Assembly (NCBI GenBank): GCA_002162875.1
Contig: MABA01000008.1
Location: forward strand, 1-64,000
Length of the DNA: 64,000 bases
Reading direction: 5' to 3'
From: Rhodobacterales bacterium 52_120_T64
GTDB lineage: Bacteria; Pseudomonadota; Alphaproteobacteria; Rhodobacterales; Rhodobacteraceae
The position numbers and the translations under genes were made by a program. This document shows, one piece after another, positions 43,355 to 52,676 of the stretch; the stretch's first letter is position 1, and the number at the start of each line of letters is the position of its first letter. The notes under the pieces were generated by a model. The model was given only the letters and a program-made list of their open reading frames with translations. It did not search any database and was not told where the DNA came from.

Positions 43355-44466
43355 TTGAAAGTCTTTCTTGGGTCGAACGCGTCACGCACACCTTCAAATA
43401 TGAAAACCAGAAGCGACAGCATGATGGTAAAGGTGAAGAAGGCCGAGAATCCCAACCAAGGCGAATTCAAATTGGATTTTGCCTGCAAGGTAAGTTCGCC
43501 CAGCGAGGGGTAGGATGATGGCAGTCCGAATCCTAGAAAATCAAGCCCTGCGAGCGCGCCAATTGTTCCCGTAATGATGAACGGTAACATGGTTAACGTG
43601 GCAACCATTGCGTTGGGCAGCACATGGCGGAAAATGATGACGCGGTCGGGTACGCCTAACGCTCGGGCGGCCCGAACATATTCGAAATTACGTGCGCGTA
43701 AAAATTCGGCCCGCACCACTCCGTCAAGGGCACCCCAGCCGAAAGCCACGATTATTAGAATAAGCAACCAGAATGTCATGTTGAAAATTGCGGATAGAAT
43801 TATGATAATATAGAGGCTGGGAAGGGAGCCCCAAACCTCGGTGAACCGCTGAAACATCAGATCGAATAGCCCGCCGTAGTATCCCTGCGCAGCCCCCGCA
43901 ATAATACCGAGTATTGATGTGGATATTGTGACAATGATCGCGAAAATAATCGATATACGAAACCCGTAGATGATCCGCGCCAGTACGTCACGCGCTTGAT
44001 CATCCGTGCCAAGCCAGTGGTATCGATCCGGCGCACCGGGTGCAGTTTTTACGTTGTGGGTGTCGACGGTATTAAATTTGTAGGGGATCAAAGGCCACAA
44101 TATCCAACCTTTGTTATCAACTTCAAATGATCCGTTTGCTACATCGGAAATAACTACGGTTGCAGCAACTGGACCGACGAAGCAGACGTCGGCCAACCCG
44201 CCCGTAACAATAAGGCATTGAAGTTCCGGGTCCGCGTAGCTGGCCTCTGTCCGGAAATCGCCGCCGAAGTCAGCTTCGGAGTAGAAGTTGAAAATCGGTG
44301 CATGCAACGCGCCTTTATAGGAAACGAGCAATGGGTGATCGTTGGCAATGAGTTCGGCAAACAACGTCAGAAGAAAGAGGGTTCCGAAAATCCATAGACT
44401 CCAAAACGCTCGGTGGTTTGCCCGAAAATTTGAAAGGCGGCGGCGTTGCAAGGACGTAAGTTTCAT
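43351..44466 (-). CDS. yejE: Peptide ABC transporter permease YejE
   Basis: A 371-residue inner-membrane permease of the DppC type. An N-terminal segment and a periplasmic domain of about 100 residues with cysteines (ELQCLIVTGGLADVCFVG) precede the six-segment core. The EAA-like loop is EYVRAARALGVPDRVIIFRHVLPNA. It overlaps YejB and YejF by ATGA, confirming one operon. Confidence 0.9.
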   Translation of the reverse strand: MKLTSLQRRRLSNFRANHRAFWSLWIFGTLFLLTLFAELIANDHPLLVSYKGALHAPIFNFYSEADFGGDFRTEASYADPELQCLIVTGGLADVCFVGPVAATVVISDVANGSFEVDNKGWILWPLIPYKFNTVDTHNVKTAPGAPDRYHWLGTDDQARDVLARIIYGFRISIIFAIIVTISTSILGIIAGAAQGYYGGLFDLMFQRFTEVWGSLPSLYIIIILSAIFNMTFWLLILIIVAFGWGALDGVVRAEFLRARNFEYVRAARALGVPDRVIIFRHVLPNAMVATLTMLPFIITGTIGALAGLDFLGFGLPSSYPSLGELTLQAKSNLNSPWLGFSAFFTFTIMLSLLVFIFEGVRDAFDPRKTFN

Positions 44467-45551
44467 GTTTGCCTACTTTCGAAATCGATCCGCGGATCAA
44501 TCCACACATAGGTAAGGTCAGAGACCAGTTTTATGAACAATCCCAGCAGCGTGAAGAAAAACAATGTACCGAACATGACAGGATAATCGCGGGTCAAAGC
44601 CGCATCGAAGCCCAACCGCCCCAAGCCATCGAGCGAAAATATGGTTTCGATGATTAACGAGCCGCCAAAGAAAACACTGATAAAAATACCGGGGAAACCT
44701 GCGATGACTATGAGCATGGCATTGCGGAAAACATGTCCGTAAAGCACGCGACGTTCCGTCAGTCCTTTGGCGCGGGCTGTGACAACGTATTGTTTTCTGA
44801 TTTCGTCCAGAAACGAGTTTTTCGTAAGCATTGAAAGACCGGTAAATGCCCCAACGCTGCCAGCAAGAACCGGTAGCGTGATATGCCAAAAATAGTCCTT
44901 GATTTGCCCAAGTAAACTTAGGTCCGCAAAGTCATTCGATGTCAGTCCGCGCAACGGAAATACCCGCCAGTATGACCCGCCTGCAAACAGAACGACCAAC
45001 ATGATCGCGAACAAAAACCCGGGGATGGCATAGGCGGCAATAAGGATAGCCGAGCTCCACGTGTCAAACTTTGACCCTTCTTTGGTAGCCTTGCGGATAC
45101 CCAGCGGAATGGCGATCATATAAGCGATCAAGGTCGACCATAATCCCAACGAAATCGAGACGGGCATTTTTTCCAGCACCAGGTCAATAACTGAAATGGA
45201 CCTAAAATAACTCTCGCCAAAATCGAAGGTGACATAGTTCTTCATCATTTGGAGGAAGCGTTCCAGTGGCGGCTTGTCAAAACCGAACTGGATCTCCAAC
45301 TTTTCGATGAAATCCGGCGGCAGTCCGCGCGCGCCTTGATACTTGGATTCCTCGCCGCTTTGGGTGGTTATTCCTGCATCACTGCCATCTCCGCCGATAC
45401 GATCCAGCGGGTCGCCGGAATTTTCCAATTGTGCGATAACTTGCTCAATCGGGCCACCGGGCAGGAATTGCACCAATGCGAAGTTCAGCACCATAATTCC
45501 GATCAATGTCGGGATTATGAGGAACATACGTCGAAGAATATAAGCGCCCAT
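44463..45551 (-). CDS. yejB: Peptide ABC transporter permease YejB
   Basis: A 362-residue DppB-type permease. The N-terminal segment LRRMFLIIPTLIGIMVLNFA is typical, as is the inserted periplasmic region and the loop QYVVTARAKGLTERRVLYGH. The C-terminal LIKLVSDLTYVWIDPRIDFE is conserved in YejB. It is 6 bases from YejA and overlaps YejE. Confidence 0.9.
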   Translation of the reverse strand: MGAYILRRMFLIIPTLIGIMVLNFALVQFLPGGPIEQVIAQLENSGDPLDRIGGDGSDAGITTQSGEESKYQGARGLPPDFIEKLEIQFGFDKPPLERFLQMMKNYVTFDFGESYFRSISVIDLVLEKMPVSISLGLWSTLIAYMIAIPLGIRKATKEGSKFDTWSSAILIAAYAIPGFLFAIMLVVLFAGGSYWRVFPLRGLTSNDFADLSLLGQIKDYFWHITLPVLAGSVGAFTGLSMLTKNSFLDEIRKQYVVTARAKGLTERRVLYGHVFRNAMLIVIAGFPGIFISVFFGGSLIIETIFSLDGLGRLGFDAALTRDYPVMFGTLFFFTLLGLFIKLVSDLTYVWIDPRIDFESRQT

Positions 45552-45557
45552 GGGGTG

Positions 45558-47456
45558 TTAGAATGCTCCGGCAGATTTGAGTTCAGCGGCCCGATCCGCG
45601 TCATACCACCAGAAATCCGTATCGCCCAAAGAGTAGGGCGGAAGGTTTTCAGGGTGCCGATAAACGTCGAGGTATGCGACCGTGTGCAGGTCCTTATACC
45701 ACTGCGGGACCCAGATATGGAGGGAACGGAGCGCACGATCCAACGCGCGGGTGTTCAGGTTAAGCTCCTCTCGGGTTTCGGAGGCGATTACGATTTCAAC
45801 CAAAGCATCGATGGCTTCATTCTTCAGCCCCGCGATATTTCGCGATGGCACGTCGGCGTTTTCGCTGCCGTACCATTGCTTCAACCCAAGACCGGGTGTG
45901 ACCGAGTTCCCGTAAGTCGAAACCAGCATATCAAAGTCAAAACTGCGACGTCGTTCTGTATACTGCGCGGAATCCACCCGAGTGTGTGTTGCTTCGACGC
46001 CCAATGTTTTCAAATTTTCCACGTATGGATTGATAATACGGTCAAAAGCCGGCGAGTTGTTCAGCACATCAATCACAAGGGCAACCCCTTCGGCATTGCG
46101 CCGCATACCATCGTCACCAACCAACCAACCTGCGTCGTCCAGCAATGTGCCGGCGGCCCTGACTTGCGCGCGGTCCAACTGCTGTGTGCCTGAACTTGGC
46201 GGAATATAGGTTGTTTCCGTGAACACGCTTTCAGGCAGGAATACGCGGAAAGGTTTCAGTATGGCCAATTCATCTGCCGGAATTATACCTTGTGCTTCAA
46301 GCGCAGAGTTGCCCCAGAAACTGTTTACACGTTCGTAAAGCCCAAAGAATAGGGTTTCATTGGCCCATTCGAAATTGAACATTAAACCTAGGGCCTGTCG
46401 AACTCGAATGTCGTCGAAAGGCGCTTTGCGAATATTATAAAAGAACCCCTGCGCTTGCGCGATATTCCCATTGGGTAATTCAACCTTTTGCACCCAACCC
46501 TTTTCAAGAGAAGGAAAACTGTAATCTTGTGCCCACTTAAGCGAGGAGTTTTCAATCCGGAATGTTGTTTCACCAGCTTTGAAACCTTCAAATGCAGCTG
46601 TCGGATCAGCGTAGTATTCAAACCGCAAATTCGCGAAATTGCTGCGCCCAATATTGATCGGTAAATCTTTGCCCCAGTAATCATCCCTTAGCCGATAGAT
46701 GACCGTCTTGCCGACATCCATGCTTTCTAAGATATATTCGGACGACCCCATCGGTACATCGAGTGTGGATTCCGCGAAGTCGCGACCCTCCCACCAAGCT
46801 TTTGAGAACACCGTTGTACTAGCGGCCTGCATAACCATGTCATTCGTTTCAGACGGCTCGCGGAACGTAAACTTCACGGTATGCGTATCGAGTGCCTCAA
46901 CGGATTCGTAAGCCTCGGCAAAGAAAGTTTGAATCGACGGGATGCCCTTTTCTTGAAGGATAACTTGGGAAAACACCACGTCCTCGGCGGTAACCGGTGA
47001 TCCGTCCGAAAACTTGGCCTCGGGGCGTAAATGGAAGATCACCCACGAATTATCGGTTGGATATTCAAGGCTTTCGGCCAGCAGACCATACATGGAATCT
47101 GCCTCGTCTGCCGTGCCAACCATCAAAGATTCAAACTGAATGCTAGCCCCGATCGCCGCACGACCTTTCGCGATATACGGGTGAAAGCTATCGAAGGATC
47201 CAAATGCCCAAGTCGAATATTCACCACCTTTTGGAGCTTCGGGGTTCACATAATCCAGATGCGCGAAATCCTCGGAGTATTTCAACTCGCCGAATTTAGA
47301 GATACCGTAAGACTTAATGATGTCTTGGGCGCTGACCACCGTTGCCAGCATCAGGAAAGCGAGCGTCATGCCAAGCCACATCCAGTCTAGAATTTGTGGT
47401 TGGTTTTCACTTTCGATGGCTGCTGTCTGCAAGCCTGCTCTCTGTCGCTGTGTCAT
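45558..47456 (-). CDS. yejA: Peptide ABC transporter binding protein YejA
   Basis: A 632-residue family 5 solute-binding protein. The first 25 residues are hydrophilic and precede the hydrophobic signal segment MWLGMTLAFLMLATVVSA. The mature start IKSYGISKFGELKYSEDFAH and EAPKGGEYSTWAFGSFDSFHPY are typical of YejA. GGAGA lies 10 bases before the first ATG, favouring the long start; an internal ATG at residue 26 is the alternative and would give a standard signal peptide. Confidence 0.88.
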   Translation of the reverse strand: MTQRQRAGLQTAAIESENQPQILDWMWLGMTLAFLMLATVVSAQDIIKSYGISKFGELKYSEDFAHLDYVNPEAPKGGEYSTWAFGSFDSFHPYIAKGRAAIGASIQFESLMVGTADEADSMYGLLAESLEYPTDNSWVIFHLRPEAKFSDGSPVTAEDVVFSQVILQEKGIPSIQTFFAEAYESVEALDTHTVKFTFREPSETNDMVMQAASTTVFSKAWWEGRDFAESTLDVPMGSSEYILESMDVGKTVIYRLRDDYWGKDLPINIGRSNFANLRFEYYADPTAAFEGFKAGETTFRIENSSLKWAQDYSFPSLEKGWVQKVELPNGNIAQAQGFFYNIRKAPFDDIRVRQALGLMFNFEWANETLFFGLYERVNSFWGNSALEAQGIIPADELAILKPFRVFLPESVFTETTYIPPSSGTQQLDRAQVRAAGTLLDDAGWLVGDDGMRRNAEGVALVIDVLNNSPAFDRIINPYVENLKTLGVEATHTRVDSAQYTERRRSFDFDMLVSTYGNSVTPGLGLKQWYGSENADVPSRNIAGLKNEAIDALVEIVIASETREELNLNTRALDRALRSLHIWVPQWYKDLHTVAYLDVYRHPENLPPYSLGDTDFWWYDADRAAELKSAGAF

Positions 47457-47653
47457 CGGCGTAGTTCTCCATGGCTAATCAGGCGGCGCGTCCGTTTCGA
47501 TGGTAAAGGTGCGCGTGGGCTTTAGGCAAGCTACGATTGCGTGAATTCGCACCGTGTTGCGCGAAGACGGCTGATTTCACGCTGCGACGACGAATGGTGC
47601 GCAATTCGCTGAAAACTACGATAGAGTGGCTTTGATGTTCCCTGAACTCAACC

Positions 47654-48613
47654 TCACCCCATCTTGACGGGATAGGCCGCATCCAACGTTCGCAGGACTG
47701 GCGGATTGCAGCCGGCCTGTTCGCAATTCAAAGCAGCTGCGCAGCTGGAGCGTTTTAACAACAGTTCAACTTCATTTTCGGACATGGCTTCCAAAGCAGT
47801 GGCATTTAATCGGCCGGTCTGGAACAACGACGAAATCAGCGTTGCCATAAAGGTGTCTCCGGCACCAACGGTGTCCACCAACCCGTCAACTGGGGCAGGT
47901 TTTATGATGATGGTTGTGCTGCCGAAAATGGCAAAAGCGCCATCTGGGCCAAGCGTTACAACAACCAGTTTCGCGCTCGAATTTTGTTTCAGCTTCTCGG
48001 CAGCAGCAAACAAAGAGTCACCCGGATATATCCACTCCAAATCTTCGTCGCTTAGCTTTAGTAGGTCGGTGTTTTTAAAAAGTCGCGTTAATCGGACCAG
48101 AAAACCGTCGCGGTCATGAATGAAAGCTGGACGAATGTTGGGATCCAAGGATGTAAACAGTCCGGCGGCTTTCATCTCTACATAAAAATCAACCCACGCG
48201 TCGGCGTCGGAGCCGTCTGTAATAGCGAGTGATCCAAGTTGAAAGGCAGTGGCAACACCTTTGGGAAGTTGATCTCGAAGGCTATCAAGTGTGACGATCC
48301 GCTCTGCGGTGTGTTCACGGTAGAATTGATAGCTCGGAGAGCCAGAAACCAATGATACGACAGCCAGCGATGTCGGCTCTGTGCGCCGTTGTGCCAGCAA
48401 TTCGACACTCTCCTTTTTCAAGTCATCGGCCAGTAAATCGCCCATCGTATCAGATGAAATTGGCGTCATATACCCGACGGACATACCTTGCCGCGCCAAC
48501 GCCTTGGTCGTGTTAAAAGGCGACCCGCCAACGTTTGCGCGATAGAGAGGCGCACCGCCGTCATTTTTAACCTGAATGAAATCGATTAGATTTTCGCCGC
48601 CAACCAGAATCAT
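47654..48613 (-). CDS. PfkB-family sugar kinase (fructokinase-like)
   Basis: A 319-residue ribokinase-superfamily kinase. The N-terminal GGENLIDFIQV and GGSPFNTTKALARQG match PfkB signature 1; the C-terminal DTVGAGDTFMATLISS is signature 2 with the catalytic aspartate. The likely substrate is fructose or a related ketose. The start is set at the ATG at 48613 with GGAG 7 bases upstream. The C-terminus carries several cysteines. It stands alone, about 200 bases upstream of yejA. Confidence 0.83.
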   Translation of the reverse strand: MILVGGENLIDFIQVKNDGGAPLYRANVGGSPFNTTKALARQGMSVGYMTPISSDTMGDLLADDLKKESVELLAQRRTEPTSLAVVSLVSGSPSYQFYREHTAERIVTLDSLRDQLPKGVATAFQLGSLAITDGSDADAWVDFYVEMKAAGLFTSLDPNIRPAFIHDRDGFLVRLTRLFKNTDLLKLSDEDLEWIYPGDSLFAAAEKLKQNSSAKLVVVTLGPDGAFAIFGSTTIIIKPAPVDGLVDTVGAGDTFMATLISSLFQTGRLNATALEAMSENEVELLLKRSSCAAALNCEQAGCNPPVLRTLDAAYPVKMG

Positions 48614-48818
48614 CAACAATCTCCAATATCTATTGTTTGGGGCGGTCGGGCCAAACCGCTTGCAATTATTTAACGGGTCTTGCGGTCAATTGGGAAGCTT
48701 AAAGTAAATATTCAGCCGAATTACCTTGAAATGATAAATTCAGGGCCCGGAGGCGAGGCTACCCAGCTAATCGCGGACGAATTTCCGGCATGCGAATCGT
48801 TTTAAAAGATCCCAACAC

Positions 48819-49280
48819 TCAAAGCGGAAGAATTGTCGTCGACTTGATTTCTTCCATCGACAGTAGGGCGGTCACATTGAATATTTTTACTTCAGAAATT
48901 AGCGATTGGTAAAACACGTCGTAAGCCTTCGCATTTTCCACCTGCACCTTCAAAATATAGTCAATATCGCCGGCCAGTCGATGTGCTTCCAAGACTTCTG
49001 GCCGCTCTAGCAGTGTTTTTAGAAACCGCGCTTGCCACTCCGCGTCATGTTGCGAGGTCCGCACCAACACAAAGAAACAAGCGTCCAAACCGAGAGCTTC
49101 GGGATCGAGCAAAACCGTCTGACGTTTGATAACGCCGGCGGTCTTAAGCTTCCGAATCCGATTCCAAACAGGTGTCTTGGATGACCCCACTTTTCGGGCA
49201 ATTTCGTCCAAAGAGAGCGACGCATCCTGCTGTAGTTCATTGAGGATGTTCCGATCCAACGCATCAATTCTGACTGTCAT
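48819..49280 (-). CDS. Lrp/AsnC-family transcriptional regulator
   Basis: A 153-residue regulator. The N-terminal helix-turn-helix (ALDRNILNELQQDASLSLDEI, then VGSSKTPVWNRIRKLKTAGVI) is followed by the RAM/AsnC effector domain (LERPEVLEAHRLAGDIDYIL). It is divergent from the sulfite-reduction operon at 49487. Lrp-type regulators next to this operon are common in Rhodobacterales, so it is likely the local regulator, perhaps sensing a sulfur amino acid. Confidence 0.88.
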   Translation of the reverse strand: MTVRIDALDRNILNELQQDASLSLDEIARKVGSSKTPVWNRIRKLKTAGVIKRQTVLLDPEALGLDACFFVLVRTSQHDAEWQARFLKTLLERPEVLEAHRLAGDIDYILKVQVENAKAYDVFYQSLISEVKIFNVTALLSMEEIKSTTILPL

Positions 49281-49366
49281 TTCGTTTTCTGCTCCGAATT
49301 GGGAAAAAATCTCTGTGGAGTTGGAATAATCTACACAATGTTCTTATTCTCTCGGCCCACTAGCCC

Positions 49367-49380
49367 ATTGTGGGAACAAT
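49367..49380 (+). promoter_or_regulatory. Palindrome in the divergent AsnC/sulfur operon region
   Basis: ATTGTGGGAACAAT has ATTGT/ACAAT arms and lies 107 bases before the DUF2849 start. It is a plausible Lrp/AsnC site but the arms are short. Confidence 0.35.
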
Positions 49381-49486
49381 ATTCTATATTAAGGGCAACC
49401 GCAACGATAATAACTTGCTGACTAACGACGATAAACCCTGACGACTTCGGATTTCGTCGCAACACTGACTGCCAAGGATTAGAGCC

Positions 49487-49792
49487 ATGAGAAATAAACC
49501 TACTCAAAATGTTATTACTGCGAATGATTTGCTGAGTGGCGAAGTCGTCTATCTTATGGCCTCCGGTAAATGGTCACCCGAGCACGGTAGCGCCATTTTG
49601 TTCGACCACGACGAAGCGGCAAATGATCGTTTGGCCCAGGTTGAGGGTTCCGATAGTTCTATTGTTGGTCCGTATCTGGCTGGCGCAACGCAAACCCACA
49701 ATCAAGGTCCGTCGCCCGTCCATTTCCGCGAAATCTTCCGGACAAAAGGTCCTTCGAACCGTTCACTTGGCAAACAAGTACGTTCAGCTTGA
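49487..49792 (+). CDS. DUF2849 protein of the sulfite reductase operon
   Basis: A 101-residue protein of the DUF2849 family (TANDLLSGEVVYLMASGKWSPE). In alphaproteobacteria it almost always precedes the sulfite/nitrite reductase gene, usually after cysG. Here no cysG is present; the gene begins the operon. Function is unknown, possibly an assembly or electron-transfer partner. It is 33 bases before cysI. Confidence 0.85.
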   Translation: MRNKPTQNVITANDLLSGEVVYLMASGKWSPEHGSAILFDHDEAANDRLAQVEGSDSSIVGPYLAGATQTHNQGPSPVHFREIFRTKGPSNRSLGKQVRSA

Positions 49793-49825
49793 ACCCTCGT
49801 TCCCTACCATTCCGGAGCAAACGAT

Positions 49826-51496
49826 ATGTATAACTATACCAACTTCGACAAAGAGTTTGTCACTGAACGCGCGGAACAGTTCCGTGATCAGGTTAAACGT
49901 CGTATCGACGGTTCGTTAACTGAAGACGAATTCCGGCCACTTCGATTGATGAACGGGCTGTATCTGTTGTTGCACGCATACATGCTTCGGGTAGCTATCC
50001 CTTACGGTACGCTTAACGGTACGCAGATGCGGACTCTGGCTGATGTCGCCGATCGGTGGGATAAAGGATACGTCCATTTCTCTACTCGGCAAAACGTCCA
50101 ATTCCACTGGCCGAAATTGCAAGATGTCCCCGACATTCTGGGGGCTTTGGCCAGAGTAGACATGCACGCGATTCAAACATCCGGATCGTGCATCCGCTCG
50201 GTTACTGCTGACCATTTCGCAGGTGTTGCCGCCGACGAATCCGAGGATCCGCGTCCAACCGCAGAGCTCGTGCGTCAGTGGTCGACAGATCATCCAGAAT
50301 TCGCGTTTCTACCACGTAAATTCAAATTTGCGGTGACTGGCAGCGAAAATGATCGTGCCGTTACCAAATTCCACGATATCGGTCTGAAACTGGTTCGTAA
50401 CGAAACAGGCGCGCCTGGATACGAAGTGTCTGTTGGCGGCGGTCTGGGACGGACACCGATGATTGGCAGAGTCGTGCGGGAGTTCTTACCGCGTGCTGAT
50501 TTGTTGCCATATATGGAAGCCATTCTTCAGGTCTATAACCAGATCGGTCGGCGCGATAACAAGTATAAAGCCCGTATCAAGATTACTTTGCATGAAAACG
50601 GTATCGAGGATATCCGTCGTCGCGTTGAGGAAAGCTTTGCGTTGCAACGCGTGCGTTTTGATGGCGTGGATCAAGATATTTTCGCGCGTATTCACGCGGA
50701 CTTTGAACCACCAGCTTACAAGCATGCATCGATCGATGCATATGCGGAAGCCCGTGATTCCGATCCGCTGTTCCGCTCTTTCACTGATACCAATGTACAT
50801 CCGCACAAGAATTCAGACTTTGCTATCGTAACGGTATCCCTGAAAGCCCACGGTGCAACACCTGGCGACGCCAGCTCCTCGCAAATGCGCATATTGGCTG
50901 ATATCGCCGAAAAGTGGAGCCATGATGAACTTCGGGTAAGCCATGAACAAAATATCATTCTACCCGATGTTCACAAAGGTGATTTGCCGGCGGTTTATAA
51001 GGAACTGCGGGCGGCTGGATTGGCAACGGCGAATATTGGCCTGATTTCAGACGTCATCGCGTGCCCCGGAATGGATTATTGTGATTTGGCTACAGCTAGA
51101 TCGATCAATGTCGCTCAAGGCATCGCGATCCGTTTTGATGAGTTAAAGCTGGAACATGATATCGGGAACTTGAAGCTCAAAATATCCGGATGTATCAACG
51201 CCTGTGGACACCACCACGTTGGTCACATTGGAATTTTGGGGTTGGAGAAATCCGGCGTTGAAAGCTACCAGATCACGCTTGGCGGTGACGGAACCGAACA
51301 GGCAGCGATTGGCAAGATTATCGGGCCAGGTTTCAAAGCAGATGAAATCGTTCCGGCGATTGAAACTCTTGTTCTTGAATATTTGGAGTTGCGTGAGGAT
51401 TCCTCTGAAACATTCATTGATACGTTCCGACGTCTAGGGCCAATCCCTTTCAAGGCCGCTCTTTATCCACCCAAGGAGAAAAACCATGCCGCTTGA
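49826..51496 (+). CDS. cysI: Assimilatory sulfite reductase (siroheme/4Fe-4S, ferredoxin-nitrite/sulfite reductase family)
   Basis: A 556-residue enzyme reducing sulfite to sulfide. The siroheme/Fe-S cysteines are C413 and C419 (CPGMDYC) and C456 and C460 (CINAC, followed by GHHHVGHIG). The N-terminal half-repeat includes HFSTRQNVQFHWPKL and later RVSHEQNIILPDV. The operon with CysH argues for sulfite rather than nitrite. Its end overlaps the cysH start by 11 bases. Confidence 0.9.
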   Translation: MYNYTNFDKEFVTERAEQFRDQVKRRIDGSLTEDEFRPLRLMNGLYLLLHAYMLRVAIPYGTLNGTQMRTLADVADRWDKGYVHFSTRQNVQFHWPKLQDVPDILGALARVDMHAIQTSGSCIRSVTADHFAGVAADESEDPRPTAELVRQWSTDHPEFAFLPRKFKFAVTGSENDRAVTKFHDIGLKLVRNETGAPGYEVSVGGGLGRTPMIGRVVREFLPRADLLPYMEAILQVYNQIGRRDNKYKARIKITLHENGIEDIRRRVEESFALQRVRFDGVDQDIFARIHADFEPPAYKHASIDAYAEARDSDPLFRSFTDTNVHPHKNSDFAIVTVSLKAHGATPGDASSSQMRILADIAEKWSHDELRVSHEQNIILPDVHKGDLPAVYKELRAAGLATANIGLISDVIACPGMDYCDLATARSINVAQGIAIRFDELKLEHDIGNLKLKISGCINACGHHHVGHIGILGLEKSGVESYQITLGGDGTEQAAIGKIIGPGFKADEIVPAIETLVLEYLELREDSSETFIDTFRRLGPIPFKAALYPPKEKNHAA

Positions 51497-52649
51497 GAAC
51501 CCGATCCCTTCGATATCTCAACGAGTGACCGAACTGAACAATCGTCACCGCGATAGTGATGCTTCTGTGGTGCTGCGCGATGTCCTCGGGGACGCTTTGT
51601 TTGGACCGATAGCCTTGGTTTCGTCTTTCGGCGCCGAAGCTGTGGTGTTGCTGCACATGGTATCGGAAATAGATAAGGCGACGCCTATTATCTTTATCGA
51701 CACGGAGATGTTGTTTCCCCAAACGCTGGCCTACCAGCGCAAGTTGGCCGAAGATTTCGGACTAAGCGATGTTCGTCGCATTACGCCTTCGCGAGAGGCA
51801 GTGTTCCTGCGGGATCCAGACAACTTGATGCACCTCGCGGATAAGAATTCCTGCTGTGCTCTGCGAAAAACCGAACCGCTTGAGGACGCGCTGGCCGGAT
51901 TTGACGTATGGATCAGTGGCCGTAAACGCTTTCAGGGCGGTGTTCGCGCTGAAATGGCGTTGTTCGAAAGCGAAGATGATAAGCGTATCAAGGTAAATCC
52001 GCTTGCACATTGGACCCGTGAAGACGTGGCCGACTATATCGCAGCCAATAACTTGCCTCGGCATCCTTTGGTGGCAAAAGGTTACCCTTCTATCGGTTGC
52101 GAACCATGCACTACGCCAGTTAGTTCAGGCGAAGACGAGCGCGCCGGGCGTTGGCGCGACGAAGAAAAAACAGAATGCGGGATTCACTTTATGAATGATG
52201 ACAAACAAACACCGGACGCGAACGTTATCGTTAACGACAACGGATTCGCGTCCGATGACTGGAACCGCGGATATTCCTCTTTCGAAGATATAGAGGCAGC
52301 ACCAGAGTCGCAAAGCGCAGCACTGGCGATTGATCTGCCAAATGACTTCGACGCGGTTAAATTGTTGCCGTGGATTGATCAGATAGATCTGGTCCGGATC
52401 GAGTTTCCGGTCTTTTCCGATGGTCGAGGGTTTTCGCTGGCACAACGCCTGCGGCTTCTAGGGTATCACGGGCGTCTTCGGGCCAAAGGGCATCTTCTTG
52501 CAGATCAATACGCGATGGCGCGTCGGTCAGGCTTTGATGAAGTTGAAATTGATCAGGCACTTGCCGCTAGGCAACCCGAGCCACAATGGTTGGCGCGGGC
52601 TGACTGGCAGGCCCGTAACTATCAACACCGGTTTCAGCAATCCGCCTGA
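51486..52649 (+). CDS. cysH: APS reductase (CysH) fused to DUF934
   Basis: This 387-residue fusion has residues 1-235 as CysH. SSFGAEAVVLLH is the P-loop-like site, C123-C124 and C205-C208 are the four 4Fe-4S cysteines, and C231 (ECGIHF) is catalytic. The iron-sulfur cysteines mark the APS-reducing type. Residues about 245-387 are DUF934 (VNDNGFASDDW; RIEFPVFSDGRGFSLAQRLR). These are normally two genes in Rhodobacterales. An in-frame ATG sits exactly at the junction (residue 236, base 52191) with GGGA 8 bases upstream, so DUF934 could also be made separately. Confidence 0.85.
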   Translation: MPLENPIPSISQRVTELNNRHRDSDASVVLRDVLGDALFGPIALVSSFGAEAVVLLHMVSEIDKATPIIFIDTEMLFPQTLAYQRKLAEDFGLSDVRRITPSREAVFLRDPDNLMHLADKNSCCALRKTEPLEDALAGFDVWISGRKRFQGGVRAEMALFESEDDKRIKVNPLAHWTREDVADYIAANNLPRHPLVAKGYPSIGCEPCTTPVSSGEDERAGRWRDEEKTECGIHFMNDDKQTPDANVIVNDNGFASDDWNRGYSSFEDIEAAPESQSAALAIDLPNDFDAVKLLPWIDQIDLVRIEFPVFSDGRGFSLAQRLRLLGYHGRLRAKGHLLADQYAMARRSGFDEVEIDQALAARQPEPQWLARADWQARNYQHRFQQSA

Positions 52650-52676
52650 CACATATAACGACGAGAGAATGCAAAG

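Noticed and set aside
47479-47682. Leftward 67-codon frame between the sugar kinase and yejA
   Set aside because: Overlaps the kinase end in another frame, has no ribosome-binding site and resembles no family.
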